From positions 1 through 64,000 of the forward strand of contig JBEKLU010000002.1 of NCBI GenBank assembly GCA_050010035.1: DNA of 64,000 nt, in the 5' to 3' direction. Positions 33,823-42,682 of this stretch are shown here, piece after piece. A program made the translations under genes and the position numbers. Position 1 is the first letter of the stretch. Each line of letters begins with the position of its first letter. This DNA comes from Roseiarcus sp050010035. GTDB taxonomy: Bacteria; Pseudomonadota; Alphaproteobacteria; Rhizobiales; Beijerinckiaceae. Under the pieces are notes generated by a model. The model had not been told where the DNA came from and did no database searches. It was given only the letters and a program-made list of their open reading frames with translations.

Positions 33823-34455
33823 CTATTTTCCGACTTTCTGACCTTTTTTCTGGCGGATATTGTCGAGCATCCGACTGACGTTGTCCTTGAGCGCCGTCTT
33901 GCCCGGCTCGTCGTCGCCGGTCAGCTTCTCAACCCAACGGATGACGTCAGCTTTGAATCTCCATCCCGGAGAGCCGTCACGACGCGGAAACCCCACGAGA
34001 TCAATCTCAACCTCTAGGCTGTCCTGAATTGCCGACCAATCCGCTGCGGGTGGCGCGCCGCCCTTGTTCTTTGTGCCCGCTTCTCCATCGGTCCACCATG
34101 ACGGCGGCGCGAACCCGCGCCTCTTCGCGAATTCGGCTACGGCTGCGGGACGAACTTGAAGACAGCCGGTTATGATTGAAATGTCGATATTTCGCACATC
34201 GTGAAGACGAGAAGTTGTGAACCACTCTAGTCCATGTGCCGCTGCGGCCTTGGTTAGGACCGTGACCTCCATCGTCAAGGGGTCAACAGCGACGATCGGA
34301 TCCGGCTCACGTAAAGCGTCGAACTCGCCATTCGCGAACGCTGCCACGACGCCGCGGGCGAGGAAGAGCCTCTCCAGCCTGATCTCTTGGCCCCACTGCG
34401 ACGCCAGGCGGTTGAGGCGGACGCGCCCGGCAAGTTCGATCGCATCGTCGCTCAT
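33823..34455 (-). CDS. hypothetical element protein (210 aa)
   Basis: Its ATG overlaps the integrase stop (ATGA), so it is coupled to int. Contains PIVAVDPLTMEVTVLTKAAA, WFTTSRLHDVRNIDISIITG and SLEVEIDLVGFPRRDG, with a basic C-terminus (NIRQKKGQKVGK). No family recognised. Small proteins coupled to int are often recombination-directionality or regulatory factors, but nothing in the sequence proves it. Confidence 0.65.
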   Translation of the reverse strand: MSDDAIELAGRVRLNRLASQWGQEIRLERLFLARGVVAAFANGEFDALREPDPIVAVDPLTMEVTVLTKAAAAHGLEWFTTSRLHDVRNIDISIITGCLQVRPAAVAEFAKRRGFAPPSWWTDGEAGTKNKGGAPPAADWSAIQDSLEVEIDLVGFPRRDGSPGWRFKADVIRWVEKLTGDDEPGKTALKDNVSRMLDNIRQKKGQKVGK

Positions 34456-35846
34456 GGCCGCCGCGACCAATTCGGCCGCTCGACATTGCCAGTCTCTTTG
34501 CCGGCGCCGGCGATGACGGCGCCGATCTTCGCCGCCGCCTCTTTCAACGGGTCGTCGCCGAGGTGCGCGTATCGCTGAGTCGTGCGACTTTGCGTGTGAC
34601 CGAGCAACCTGCCGATGATCTGCAGGCTCAAACCGCCGCCGGCGCCGATGCTCGCGAAGCTGTGTCGGCAATCGTATAGGCGAGCATCCGTCAGACCGGC
34701 GGACAGCTTCACGCCCGTCTTGACGGCCAGGGCGCGGCACTCTGCAACCGTCGGCGAGTGCTCAAGGCTCCGATCGAGTTCCGAGACGAGCGAAGTGACC
34801 CGGGGATCGGCCGAGTCGCGCCAGAGCGCGATCGTCGCGGCCTCGGAAACGTCCTCCCAGGTGGTCCGGAGTTGCTTTAGAGGCTCGCCACGCGACTGGC
34901 CGGGAAAAACAAAATCGCTTTGGCTTTCTCGTGGCGACTTTTTGCGGTCGGCGCGGATGCGGTCGATCAATTCAATCGCGGCGGGCGTCAGGGGGACGCG
35001 ATGGCGCTTCCGCTGCTTGGTGTGAGCCGACGGCTTGTCCCAATAGCCGAGTTCCACGAATTCGGTCCACGTCGCACGCATCGCTTCGCCGGGGCGACAG
35101 CCGGTGAGCATGATGAAACGGACGCAATTTCGAGCCGGGGTAGGGGCCTGAGCCGCGAGGGCGTCGCTTAAGGCGGCGATCTCGGCGGTTGAGAAGAACC
35201 GCTCCTTGCCCTCCTCTTGGTTCCGCTCGAGGCCCTTGCACGGGTTGCCCTGCGCCGCGTCGCGCCATGGCGCATCCTCGCCGGCCGCCGGCCGCAGCGC
35301 CAACGAGAACATCTTCGACGCCACGGCCAGGACGCGATTCGCGCGGACCGGGGCCCCGCGCGTGGTGATCTTCTTATGCAGCGACAGAATGTCGCCATAG
35401 TGGACATCCTGGACCTTGCGCGCGCCCATTTCGGGCAAAATCTCGTTGATGATCATTGCCCAATCGTTCTTTTGCGATTGAGCGGCCTTGCCCGGCAAGT
35501 GCTCGGCCTTGTATCGATCGGCAAGGTCCTTGACCGTCGGCGCCTCGCGCTTGTCGCGCTTGTCGCGCGCCGGATCTTCCCCGCGATCGATGCGCTTGCG
35601 CAAGGCCTTGGCCTCTTTGCGGGCGGCCAGGGCTGACCACTCGGGGAAGGCGCCGATCGTATGACGACGCTCCACGCCGTCGGCGCGGTAATTGATGAAG
35701 AATGACCTGGCGCCAGCGGGATGGCGCGTTGTCGGCGCGAAGACGCGCAACCCGAAGCCCGTGATTTCTGAATCCCAATGCGTCTTCGCGCCCTTGGCCG
35801 GGGCGGCGGCCGTCTTGACGGACTCTTCGTCTAGCTTTATCGACAT
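34452..35846 (-). CDS. tyrosine-type site-specific integrase
   Basis: A 464-residue recombinase. N-terminal arm-binding DUF4102-like region (FGLRVFAPTTRHPAGARSFF, INYRADGVERRHTIGAFPEW), SAM-like core-binding domain (PTVKDLADRYKAEHLPGKAA), then the catalytic domain with MLTGCRPGEAMRATW (first Arg), LYDCRHSFASIG (box II) and GRLLGHTQSRTTQRYAHLGD (His and catalytic Tyr). In box II the usual HxxR His is Tyr (YDCR). It sits 186 bases from attR and would act on the 47-bp tRNA-Cys core. Confidence 0.95.
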   Translation of the reverse strand: MSIKLDEESVKTAAAPAKGAKTHWDSEITGFGLRVFAPTTRHPAGARSFFINYRADGVERRHTIGAFPEWSALAARKEAKALRKRIDRGEDPARDKRDKREAPTVKDLADRYKAEHLPGKAAQSQKNDWAMIINEILPEMGARKVQDVHYGDILSLHKKITTRGAPVRANRVLAVASKMFSLALRPAAGEDAPWRDAAQGNPCKGLERNQEEGKERFFSTAEIAALSDALAAQAPTPARNCVRFIMLTGCRPGEAMRATWTEFVELGYWDKPSAHTKQRKRHRVPLTPAAIELIDRIRADRKKSPRESQSDFVFPGQSRGEPLKQLRTTWEDVSEAATIALWRDSADPRVTSLVSELDRSLEHSPTVAECRALAVKTGVKLSAGLTDARLYDCRHSFASIGAGGGLSLQIIGRLLGHTQSRTTQRYAHLGDDPLKEAAAKIGAVIAGAGKETGNVERPNWSRRP

Positions 35847-35874
35847 CGCGGGGATTACCTGGCTCTGGTTGTCT

Positions 35875-36000
35875 CGTCAGCGGATCGTCAGCGTTTCTTT
35901 TCGCCGCGAGCTGCCAGAGAATGCCATGGTTTTCCTTGGCCCGCAAGGGTTCGCCGTTGATTTCCGTGCGTTTTTCAGCCTCGAATGACATTCTCGTCAG
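35875..36000 (+). promoter_or_regulatory. putative integrase arm-type sites near attR
   Basis: CGTCAG occurs at 35875, 35886 and 35995. The two at 35875 and 35886 are 11 bp apart, the same spacing as near attL, and CGTCAGCGTTTC (35886-35897) is identical to the attL-side copy. The stretch also holds the int promoter region. Confidence 0.45.
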
Positions 36001-36032
36001 TTATCAAGGGCTTGGAAAATTGTCACGGATGC

Positions 36033-36079
36033 GACTGCAAATCCTTGCACCCCGGTTCGATTCCGGGCGAGGCCTCCAA
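36033..36079 (+). repeat. attR (47-bp core)
   Basis: Identical to 22669-22715. This is a duplicate 3' part of tRNA-Cys without its 5' part and is not itself a tRNA gene. Confidence 0.93.
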
Positions 36080-36141
36080 AGCTTGGTTTCTTCGAGGCGA
36101 TGGCGATGCGCCATGGCCGGCAAGTCAGCAGGGCGACGCGA

Positions 36142-36813
36142 ATGGTTTCCACTCCTTCGACGCAGGCTTTGACCGAGCTGCGCCTCCACATGGTCAACGG
36201 GCAATTGCGGACCGGCGGCGTCACCGACCTCAGCGTCCTCGGGGCGTTTCTCGACACGCCGCGCGAATCCTTCGTCGCGCCGAGCCAGGCCGCGCTCGCC
36301 TATCTCGACAGCGACCAGCCCGCGCTGGGTTCGAGCGAACGGCGGCTGCTGGCGCCGTTGACCCTGGCCCGCTTGCTGCAGGCGGCGTCGGTCGCGCCGG
36401 GCGAACGGGCGCTCGACGTCGCGGGCGGCTCGGGATACAGCGCGGCGATCCTGGAGCGCATGGGCGCGAGCGTGGTCGCGCTGGAGTCCGACGCCGGCGG
36501 GGCGGACGCCGCTCGGCGCGCGCTCAAAGATCGCGCCGGGATCGAGGTCGTCGTGGGCGATCTCGCCGCAGGCGCGCCGGACAAGGGGCCGTTCGACGTC
36601 ATTCTGATAAACGGCGCCTTCGAGAGCTCGCCGGAAGCCTTGTTCGCGCAGCTCGCCGAAGGTGGCCGCCTCGTCGGCGTCGAGGCGCAACCGGGCGCTC
36701 AAGAGGCGGTGCTGATTGAGAAATCGGCGGCTGGGATCAGCCGGCGCACGCTGTTCGAAACGCGCGTGGCGACGCTCGAGGCGTTCCGCCTCGCGCCGAG
36801 CTTCGCCTTCTGA
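36142..36813 (+). CDS. pcm: protein-L-isoaspartate O-methyltransferase family
   Basis: A 223-residue SAM-dependent methyltransferase that starts repair of isoaspartyl residues. Start motif LHMVNGQLRTGGVTD, LALTLARLLQ-like substrate region (LLAPLTLARLLQAASV), and SAM motif I reading ALDVAGGSGYSAAILERMGA, with LVGVEAQPGAQEAVLIEK late. Short of the strongest Pcm motifs (the Ser in the usual 'IGTGSGY' context is AGGSGY), as in the alphaproteobacterial variant found upstream of tolC, so activity on isoaspartate is not certain. First host gene after attR. Confidence 0.85.
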   Translation: MVSTPSTQALTELRLHMVNGQLRTGGVTDLSVLGAFLDTPRESFVAPSQAALAYLDSDQPALGSSERRLLAPLTLARLLQAASVAPGERALDVAGGSGYSAAILERMGASVVALESDAGGADAARRALKDRAGIEVVVGDLAAGAPDKGPFDVILINGAFESSPEALFAQLAEGGRLVGVEAQPGAQEAVLIEKSAAGISRRTLFETRVATLEAFRLAPSFAF

Positions 36814-37164
36814 GCGTCGAGGGGCGGGGCGGGGCTCTCGCGCGCCCGCCGTCGCGATAATGTGATCCGGCGGCCGTGCTCCGTCGAGCCGCGGGCGGTT
36901 GATGTGGGGGGCGATCTCGGGCAGGTGTCGCATGTTTGCGACGGTCGGTTGAAATCTTTCTCCCTTCGCGTCGAGGAGCGACGCGGGAGGTAGCCGACCG
37001 CGCCCAATTGCTTGTAAGAGTAGACGGCTGCGTGCGCCCCAGAATCGCGTCCGCGTCCCCCAGCGCGTTGCGGGGGCGCGGGCTTGACGTTGGGGCAAGA
37101 AAGCGTTGGCGTCGTCGAGGGGTCGGGTTGGCGTCGAGTTTATGGGCGTCCCGAAGAGGCTGCG
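36814..37164. other. gene-free stretch before tolC
   Basis: No gene and no clear hairpin. Probably holds the tolC promoter; no -35/-10 pair stands out. Confidence 0.5.
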
Positions 37165-38580
37165 ATGGGCTGTTTTCAAAGTTCGACAAGGCGTTCCACT
37201 TGGCGCCGCGCGGCGATCGCCGCGGCGATGTGCGGCGCGCTCGTCGCGCCGGCGGCCAAGGCCGAGACGATCGGCGGCGCGCTCGCCAAGGCCTATCTCA
37301 GCAACCCCGACATCAATCAGCAGCGCGCCGCCGTGCGCGTGTCGGATGAAAACATCCCCAAGGCCAACGCCGGCTATCTGCCGACCGTTTCGGCCGAAAC
37401 CGACGCGGCCCTTTCGAACTCCCTCGCTTCTGGTTTGGGCCCGGGCTATCCGAGTTCGCTCGACCAGAGCTCTCGGCCCCGCGGCTACGGCGTGACCGTC
37501 ACGCAGAATGTGTGGAACGGCAATCGGACCCTTAACTCGGTGCGCCAGGCCGAATCGGGCGTGCTGGGGGCGCGCGAAACGCTGCGCAACACCGAGCAGA
37601 ACGTGCTGCTCAGCGCGGTCACCTATTACATGGACGTCCTGCGCGACACGGCGATCCTGGATCTCGACCGCAACAACGTCGAAGTTCTCCAGGAGCAGCT
37701 TCGACAAACGCAAGATCGCTTCAACGTCGGCGAAGTCACGCGCACCGACGTGGCGCAGGCGGAAGCCAGCCTGGCCGGGGCGCGCGCGACGGCGCTGACC
37801 GCACAATCGAACCTGCAGGCTTCGCTCGCCAACTATCGCAAGGCGATCGGCGACGAGCCGAAGAGCCTTGCGCCCGCCGCGCCGGTGACCAAACAACTGC
37901 CGAAATCCATGGCCGAAGCGGTGGCGATATCGCAGGTCGAACATCCCGCGATCGTGGCGATGCTGCACGGGGTCGACGCCGCGGCGCTCGCCATAAAGAT
38001 CAGCGAAGGCGCGCTCTATCCGACGGTCGGGCTGACAGGCCAAATCAGCAAACGCTTCGACGTCAACGGCTATGCAATCGGAAGTCAGACGCTCACCGAG
38101 TCCCTGATGGGACAAATCACGATCCCGATCTACGACGGCGGCGCGACGTACGCCGGCACGCGCCAAGCCAAGGAAACGCTCAGCCAGCAAGAACTGCAAA
38201 CCGATCTGCAGCGCGACAATGTGCGCGCGGCCGTCGTCGCCGCCTGGGGCGCGAACCAGAATTCGCTCGGCATTTTGCGCGCGGCCAGGGCGCAGGTCGA
38301 AGCCGCCGAGGTTGCGCTCGCCGGCGTGCGCGAGGAGGCCAAGGTCGGCCAGCGCACCACGCTCGACGTCCTCAACGCGCAGCAGACGCTGCTCAATGCG
38401 CGGGTGCAGTTGGTGACCGCCCAGCACGATCAGGTCGTCAATTCCTACACGCTGCTCTCCGTGGTCGGCCGCCTGTCGATCAAGACGTTGGGGCTGGCGG
38501 TCGCCGAATACGATCCGCGAGTCCATTTCGATCAAGTCAAGAACAAGTGGATCGGACTGCGCACGCCCGACGGCAAGTGA
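37165..38580 (+). CDS. tolC: TolC family outer-membrane efflux protein
   Basis: A 471-residue outer-membrane channel of a tripartite exporter. Signal peptide ends near PAAKAE (about residue 32). Mature start TIGGALAKAYLSNPDINQQR, and the two structural repeats have LEQLRQTQDRFNVGEVTRTD-type (EVLQEQLRQTQDRFNVGEVT) and VAREEAKVGQRTTLDVLNAQ-like (VREEAKVGQRTTLDVLNAQQ) helices, with YDGGATYAGTRQAKETLSQQ between. Its partners are not in the window. Start 37165 has GAAGAGG upstream. Confidence 0.95.
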   Translation: MGCFQSSTRRSTWRRAAIAAAMCGALVAPAAKAETIGGALAKAYLSNPDINQQRAAVRVSDENIPKANAGYLPTVSAETDAALSNSLASGLGPGYPSSLDQSSRPRGYGVTVTQNVWNGNRTLNSVRQAESGVLGARETLRNTEQNVLLSAVTYYMDVLRDTAILDLDRNNVEVLQEQLRQTQDRFNVGEVTRTDVAQAEASLAGARATALTAQSNLQASLANYRKAIGDEPKSLAPAAPVTKQLPKSMAEAVAISQVEHPAIVAMLHGVDAAALAIKISEGALYPTVGLTGQISKRFDVNGYAIGSQTLTESLMGQITIPIYDGGATYAGTRQAKETLSQQELQTDLQRDNVRAAVVAAWGANQNSLGILRAARAQVEAAEVALAGVREEAKVGQRTTLDVLNAQQTLLNARVQLVTAQHDQVVNSYTLLSVVGRLSIKTLGLAVAEYDPRVHFDQVKNKWIGLRTPDGK

Positions 38581-38768
38581 CGCGAACGATCAGCCGATGT
38601 GGATGAAGCGCGATTTCGGCGTCGAAGGTCGGACGCCCATCTTGCGTCCGCGCAGCGAGTCGGTCAGTTTCGACGGGCGGCGCGCATTTCGAGCGCCTGC
38701 CAGGTCCTAAGCGCCGTGCGGCGCGAACAGGAAGGAAGCGCGCCGCGAGGCGCGCAGGCGGTGGCACC

Positions 38769-39341
38769 ATGAACGCACCCAACCCGAATGCCGGCGAACG
38801 CGACCTCGAGGCCCTGCGCCGCGCGCAGCGGGCGCACGAGCCGTCGATGGAGGAGATTCTCGCCTCGATTCGCTCCATCATCGCGGACGATCGCGAGCCG
38901 GCGGCGCCCAAGCCGGCCGCCAAGCCCTCTCCCGCCGCCGCGGGGCCGCAGATCGTCTATTCCAAGGACGCGCCGCCGCCGCGCCCCGTCTCCGAAACGC
39001 CCGCGCGCCTCGAGCCGGCGCCGCCGCCGCCCGAGCCGGCTGCGCCGAAGGTGGTTTGGCGGCAGCCGGAGAGCGAGCCCGTCGCGGTCGCGCCGGTCGT
39101 GCGGCCGGAACCCGCCGCGGGCGAGGAGCCGCTGATTTCCCTCCAGACCAATCAAGCCGTTTCGGCCGCGTTCGAGGCGCTGTCGGCGAGTCTGGCGTTG
39201 CAGAGCGCCGAACTGGCGGAAAACGTGACGCGCGAAATCCTGCGCCCGATGCTGAAAGCCTGGCTCGACGAGCATTTGCCGAGCTTGGTCGAACGGCTCG
39301 TGCGCGCCGAAATTCAGCGCGTGGCGCGCGGCGGGCGCTGA
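38769..39341 (+). CDS. popZ: polar organizing protein PopZ (DUF2497)
   Basis: A 190-residue pole-organizing scaffold. N-terminal helix EPSMEEILASIRSIIADDRE (binds client proteins), a central Pro/Ala-rich disordered spacer (about residues 45-115) and the C-terminal oligomerisation region LRPMLKAWLDEHLPSLVERL followed by VRAEIQRVARG. All parts of the Caulobacter protein are present. Common upstream of valS in this order. Confidence 0.95.
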   Translation: MNAPNPNAGERDLEALRRAQRAHEPSMEEILASIRSIIADDREPAAPKPAAKPSPAAAGPQIVYSKDAPPPRPVSETPARLEPAPPPPEPAAPKVVWRQPESEPVAVAPVVRPEPAAGEEPLISLQTNQAVSAAFEALSASLALQSAELAENVTREILRPMLKAWLDEHLPSLVERLVRAEIQRVARGGR

Positions 39342-39588
39342 GGCGGGTCCGAGCCGATAAACGCAGTCGTTCTTGGCGACGCGCGTCTGAACGCCGCGGC
39401 GCGCGCCGGCTTCGTCGGCGTTTCGCGTTGACTTTCGCGGCGACGCTGGCATTAAGCGGGCGCGGCCGTCGTCGAGCTTTCGGACGGGCCTCCGCTTTCG
39501 CGGGCGGCCCTTCAGGCGCGCCACATTCCTCAACCCGCCGAGGCGCCGCTGCTCCGCGCTCGGCCCGAGCCATGCCGGGCGCCGCCAG

Positions 39589-42468
39589 ATGATGGAAAAG
39601 TCGTTCGAAGCCGCTGTCGTGGAAAAGCGCATCGCCGCGCGCTGGGAGGCGGAGGGCGCCTTTCGCGGCGGCCGGGCCGAGCGGGCGGGCGCCGAACCGT
39701 TTTGCGTCGTCATTCCGCCGCCGAACGTCACCGGCAACCTGCACATGGGCCACGCGCTCAACAACACGTTGCAGGACATTCTGTGCCGCTACCACCGCAT
39801 GAACGGCAAGGACGTGCTCTGGCAGCCGGGCACGGATCACGCGGGGATCGCGACGCAAATGGTGGTCGAGCGCCAACTGGCGGAGCGCCAGGAGGCCGAC
39901 CGCCGGACACTGGGGCGAGACGCGTTTCTGGCGCGGGTGTGGGAGTGGAAGGCCGAATCGGGCGGCGCCATCGTCAGCCAGCTCAGGCGCCTGGGCGCCT
40001 CGTGCGACTGGAGCCGCGAGCGCTTCACCCTCGACGAAGGCCTGTCGAAGGCGGTCGCCAAGGTGTTCGTGCAGTTGCACCGCGAGGGGCTGATCTACAA
40101 GGCCAAGCGCCTCGTCAACTGGGATCCGAAATTCCAGACCGCGATCTCCGACCTCGAAGTCGTGCAGGTCGAATGCAGGGGCGCGTTCAAATGGTCGCGC
40201 GCCGACGGCGCTCCGCTCGACGAGGCCGCGCTCGCCAAGGCGCTCGCCAAGAACCCGAACGGCCATCTCTATTATTTCGACTATCCGGTCGTCGACGCTG
40301 CGGGCGAAGAGACCGGCGAAGCCGTGACGGTGGCGACGACGCGGCCGGAGACGATGCTCGGCGATAGCGCGGTCGCGGTCCATCCCGACGATCCGCGCTT
40401 TCAGCGCCTGATCGGCGCTCGCGTTCGCCTGCCGCTGGTCGGGCGGCTGATGCGAATCGTCGCCGACGCCTATTCCGATCCGGAGAAAGGCACGGGCGCG
40501 GTCAAGATCACCCCCGCCCACGACTTCAACGATTTCGAGGTCGGCCGCCGCCACGAGGCCGACGGAGCCCGTCAGATCAATGTCTTAGACGGAGAAGCTC
40601 GTATTTGTTTGAAGGGCAATCTGGAGTTTTTCGACGGGCTCGAGGCGGGCGATCACGAACTGGCGCGCCTCATCGCCGCGGTGGACGGCGTCGACCGCTT
40701 CGAGGCGCGTAAGCGCATCGTCGGCATGATGACCGCCGAGGGCCGGCTGGAGACGATCGAACCGCACGCGCACACGGTTCCGCACGGCGATCGCTCCAAC
40801 GCCGTCATCGAGCCCTGGCTCACCGACCAATGGTATGTCGACGCCAAGACGCTGGCCGGACCGGCGCTCGCCGCGGTGCGCGAGGGAAGAACCGTCTTCG
40901 TCCCCAAAAACTGGGAGAAGACCTATTTCGAGTGGCTGGAGAACATTCAGCCCTGGTGCGTCTCGCGCCAGCTCTGGTGGGGCCATCAGATTCCGGCCTG
41001 GTGCGCCCCGTGGGGCGCGGTCTACGTCGAGGAGACCGAGGAGGCCGCCTTCGCCGCCGCCCTGGCCGACGGCGTCGAGCGCGGGATATTGGCGTCCGAC
41101 GAAGCGGAGAAGCTCGCCGGCGATCCGCAGCGCCTGCGGGCGATGTTCGAGCGCGACCCGGACGTGCTCGACACCTGGTTCTCCTCCGCGCTGTGGCCGT
41201 TTTCCACGCTCGGCTGGCCCGAGGCGACGCCGGAGCTCGAGCGCTTCTATCCCACCAACGTTCTCGTCACCGGGTTCGACATCATTTTCTTCTGGGTCGC
41301 CCGGATGATGATGATGGGCCTGCATTTCCAGGACGAGGTCCCGTTCCGCGACGTCTACATCCACGCGCTGGTGCGCGACGAGAAGGGCGCCAAGATGTCG
41401 AAATCGAAGGGGAACGTCATCGATCCCCTCGAGATCATCGACCGCTTCGGCGCCGACGCGCTGCGCTTCACCCTGGCCGCGATGGCGGCGCAGGGGCGCG
41501 ACATCAAGCTGTCGCAGAGCCGCGTCGAGGGCTATCGCAACTTCGCCACCAAGCTGTGGAACGCTTCGCGCTTCGCCGAAATGAACGGTTGCGAGCGGGT
41601 CGCCGGTTTCGACCCGAGGTCGGCGCGCGAACCGCTCAACCGCTGGATTCTCGGCGAGGCCGCCAAGGCGGTCGCCGAGACCAGCGCCGCGATCGAATCG
41701 TACCGCTTCAACGACGCGGCCAACGCGGCGTATCGATTCGTCTGGAACCTGTTCTGCGACTGGTGCCTGGAACTCGCCAAACCGGTGCTGCAGGGCGGCG
41801 AGGACGGGCCGGCGAGGGCGGAGACCCGGGCGACGATCGCCCACGTCCTGGACTGCGTCTACGCGCTGCTGCACCCGTTCATGCCCTTCGTCACCGAGGA
41901 GCTTTGGGCGATCAAGGGAGAGGCCGGACCGGCGCGCGCGAGCGTGCTGGCGCTCGGACCCTGGCCGAGCGCCGATTTCCCCGTCGACAAGGTGGCGGAG
42001 GAGGAACTCGGCTGGGTTGTCGATCTCGTTTCCGAGATTCGTTCGGTGCGTTCGGAAATGGGCGTTCCGCCGGCGGCGCTGCCGCCGCTGACGCTCGTCC
42101 AGGCGAGCGATGCGATCGCGGGAAACGCGCGTCGATGGGCCGAGACGATCAAACGTTTGGCGCGCGTCGCCGATGTCGGCTTCGCCGACGTCGCGCCGGC
42201 CGGCTCGCTGCAAATCGTCGTGCGCGGCGCGCTCGCGGCGTTGCCGGTGGCGGGAATTCTCGACGTCGCAGCGGAGCAGGCTCGCCTGGCCAAGGAGATC
42301 GCCAAGGAGCAGGGGGAGGTCGCCAAGGTCGACGCCAAGCTCGCCAACGCCGACTTCGTCGCGCGCGCGCCCGAGGAGATCGTCGCCGAGAACCACGAGC
42401 GGCGCGAGGTGGCCCTCGCGCGCATCGCCAAAATGGAAGCCGCGCGCGAGCGACTGGACAGGATCTGA
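39589..42468 (+). CDS. valS: valine-tRNA ligase
   Basis: A 959-residue class I synthetase charging tRNA-Val. The HIGH motif is NVTGNLHMGHALNNT near residue 52, KMSKS is GAKMSKSKGNVIDPL near 602, the editing domain contains VATTRPETMLGDSAVAVHPD, and the C-terminal coiled coil reads DVAAEQARLAKEIAKEQGEV. Full length. Preceded by 247 bases after popZ with no gene. Confidence 0.98.
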   Translation: MMEKSFEAAVVEKRIAARWEAEGAFRGGRAERAGAEPFCVVIPPPNVTGNLHMGHALNNTLQDILCRYHRMNGKDVLWQPGTDHAGIATQMVVERQLAERQEADRRTLGRDAFLARVWEWKAESGGAIVSQLRRLGASCDWSRERFTLDEGLSKAVAKVFVQLHREGLIYKAKRLVNWDPKFQTAISDLEVVQVECRGAFKWSRADGAPLDEAALAKALAKNPNGHLYYFDYPVVDAAGEETGEAVTVATTRPETMLGDSAVAVHPDDPRFQRLIGARVRLPLVGRLMRIVADAYSDPEKGTGAVKITPAHDFNDFEVGRRHEADGARQINVLDGEARICLKGNLEFFDGLEAGDHELARLIAAVDGVDRFEARKRIVGMMTAEGRLETIEPHAHTVPHGDRSNAVIEPWLTDQWYVDAKTLAGPALAAVREGRTVFVPKNWEKTYFEWLENIQPWCVSRQLWWGHQIPAWCAPWGAVYVEETEEAAFAAALADGVERGILASDEAEKLAGDPQRLRAMFERDPDVLDTWFSSALWPFSTLGWPEATPELERFYPTNVLVTGFDIIFFWVARMMMMGLHFQDEVPFRDVYIHALVRDEKGAKMSKSKGNVIDPLEIIDRFGADALRFTLAAMAAQGRDIKLSQSRVEGYRNFATKLWNASRFAEMNGCERVAGFDPRSAREPLNRWILGEAAKAVAETSAAIESYRFNDAANAAYRFVWNLFCDWCLELAKPVLQGGEDGPARAETRATIAHVLDCVYALLHPFMPFVTEELWAIKGEAGPARASVLALGPWPSADFPVDKVAEEELGWVVDLVSEIRSVRSEMGVPPAALPPLTLVQASDAIAGNARRWAETIKRLARVADVGFADVAPAGSLQIVVRGALAALPVAGILDVAAEQARLAKEIAKEQGEVAKVDAKLANADFVARAPEEIVAENHERREVALARIAKMEAARERLDRI

Positions 42469-42618
42469 CGAAAAACCCCGTCGCCTGCGCCACGAACGTT
42501 GCAATTGCGCAACAGCCGCAAACCAAGTGAAATCGGCCGGGATTTCAACCGGATCGTGCCCCGATTGCGCCATAAACCCCGCGCTATTTCGATGCATAGT
42601 CGATTGAGTGAGGCGTGA

Positions 42619-42647
42619 GGCCCCGAGGCGAAGTCGCCTCAGGGGCC
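42619..42647 (+). terminator. hairpin between valS and exoR-like gene
   Basis: GGCCCCGAGGCG pairs with CGCCTC-A-GGGGCC around the loop AAGT, with one bulged A. It is a strong stem but has no T-run, so it may be a processing or attenuation structure instead of a terminator. Confidence 0.4.
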
Positions 42648-42682
42648 GCGGCGCCGGGCGAGCGGGCGAGGTCAGGGTTTGG

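Larger units (their letters stand above)
22716..36079. mobile_element. integrated satellite-like or defective phage element (13.4 kb)
   Basis: Bounded by the 47-bp repeats at 22669-22715 and 36033-36079, with a tyrosine integrase next to the right repeat. From the right: int, a 210-residue protein, AlpA-like regulator, SF2 helicase, P4-type primase, a palindrome, eight genes for small unknown proteins, TerS, TerL, more small genes, a second palindrome, then DUF4236 and XRE genes on the other strand. No portal, capsid, protease, tail or lysis gene is present and no space is left for them. Either a phage satellite that packages into helper capsids or a prophage that has lost its structural module. 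Confidence 0.9.

Noticed and set aside
22716..36079. CRISPR array search inside the element
   Set aside because: Repeats present are palindromic pairs or short tandem units, with no regular spacer pattern and no cas genes in the window.
36033..36079. Second tRNA-Cys gene at attR
   Set aside because: Only the 3' part is present, so it cannot fold as a tRNA.
36004..38535. 843-codon minus-strand open frame across tolC, pcm and attR
   Set aside because: Antisense shadow of tolC and pcm; its end RPESNRGARICS is the reverse of the tRNA-Cys fragment.
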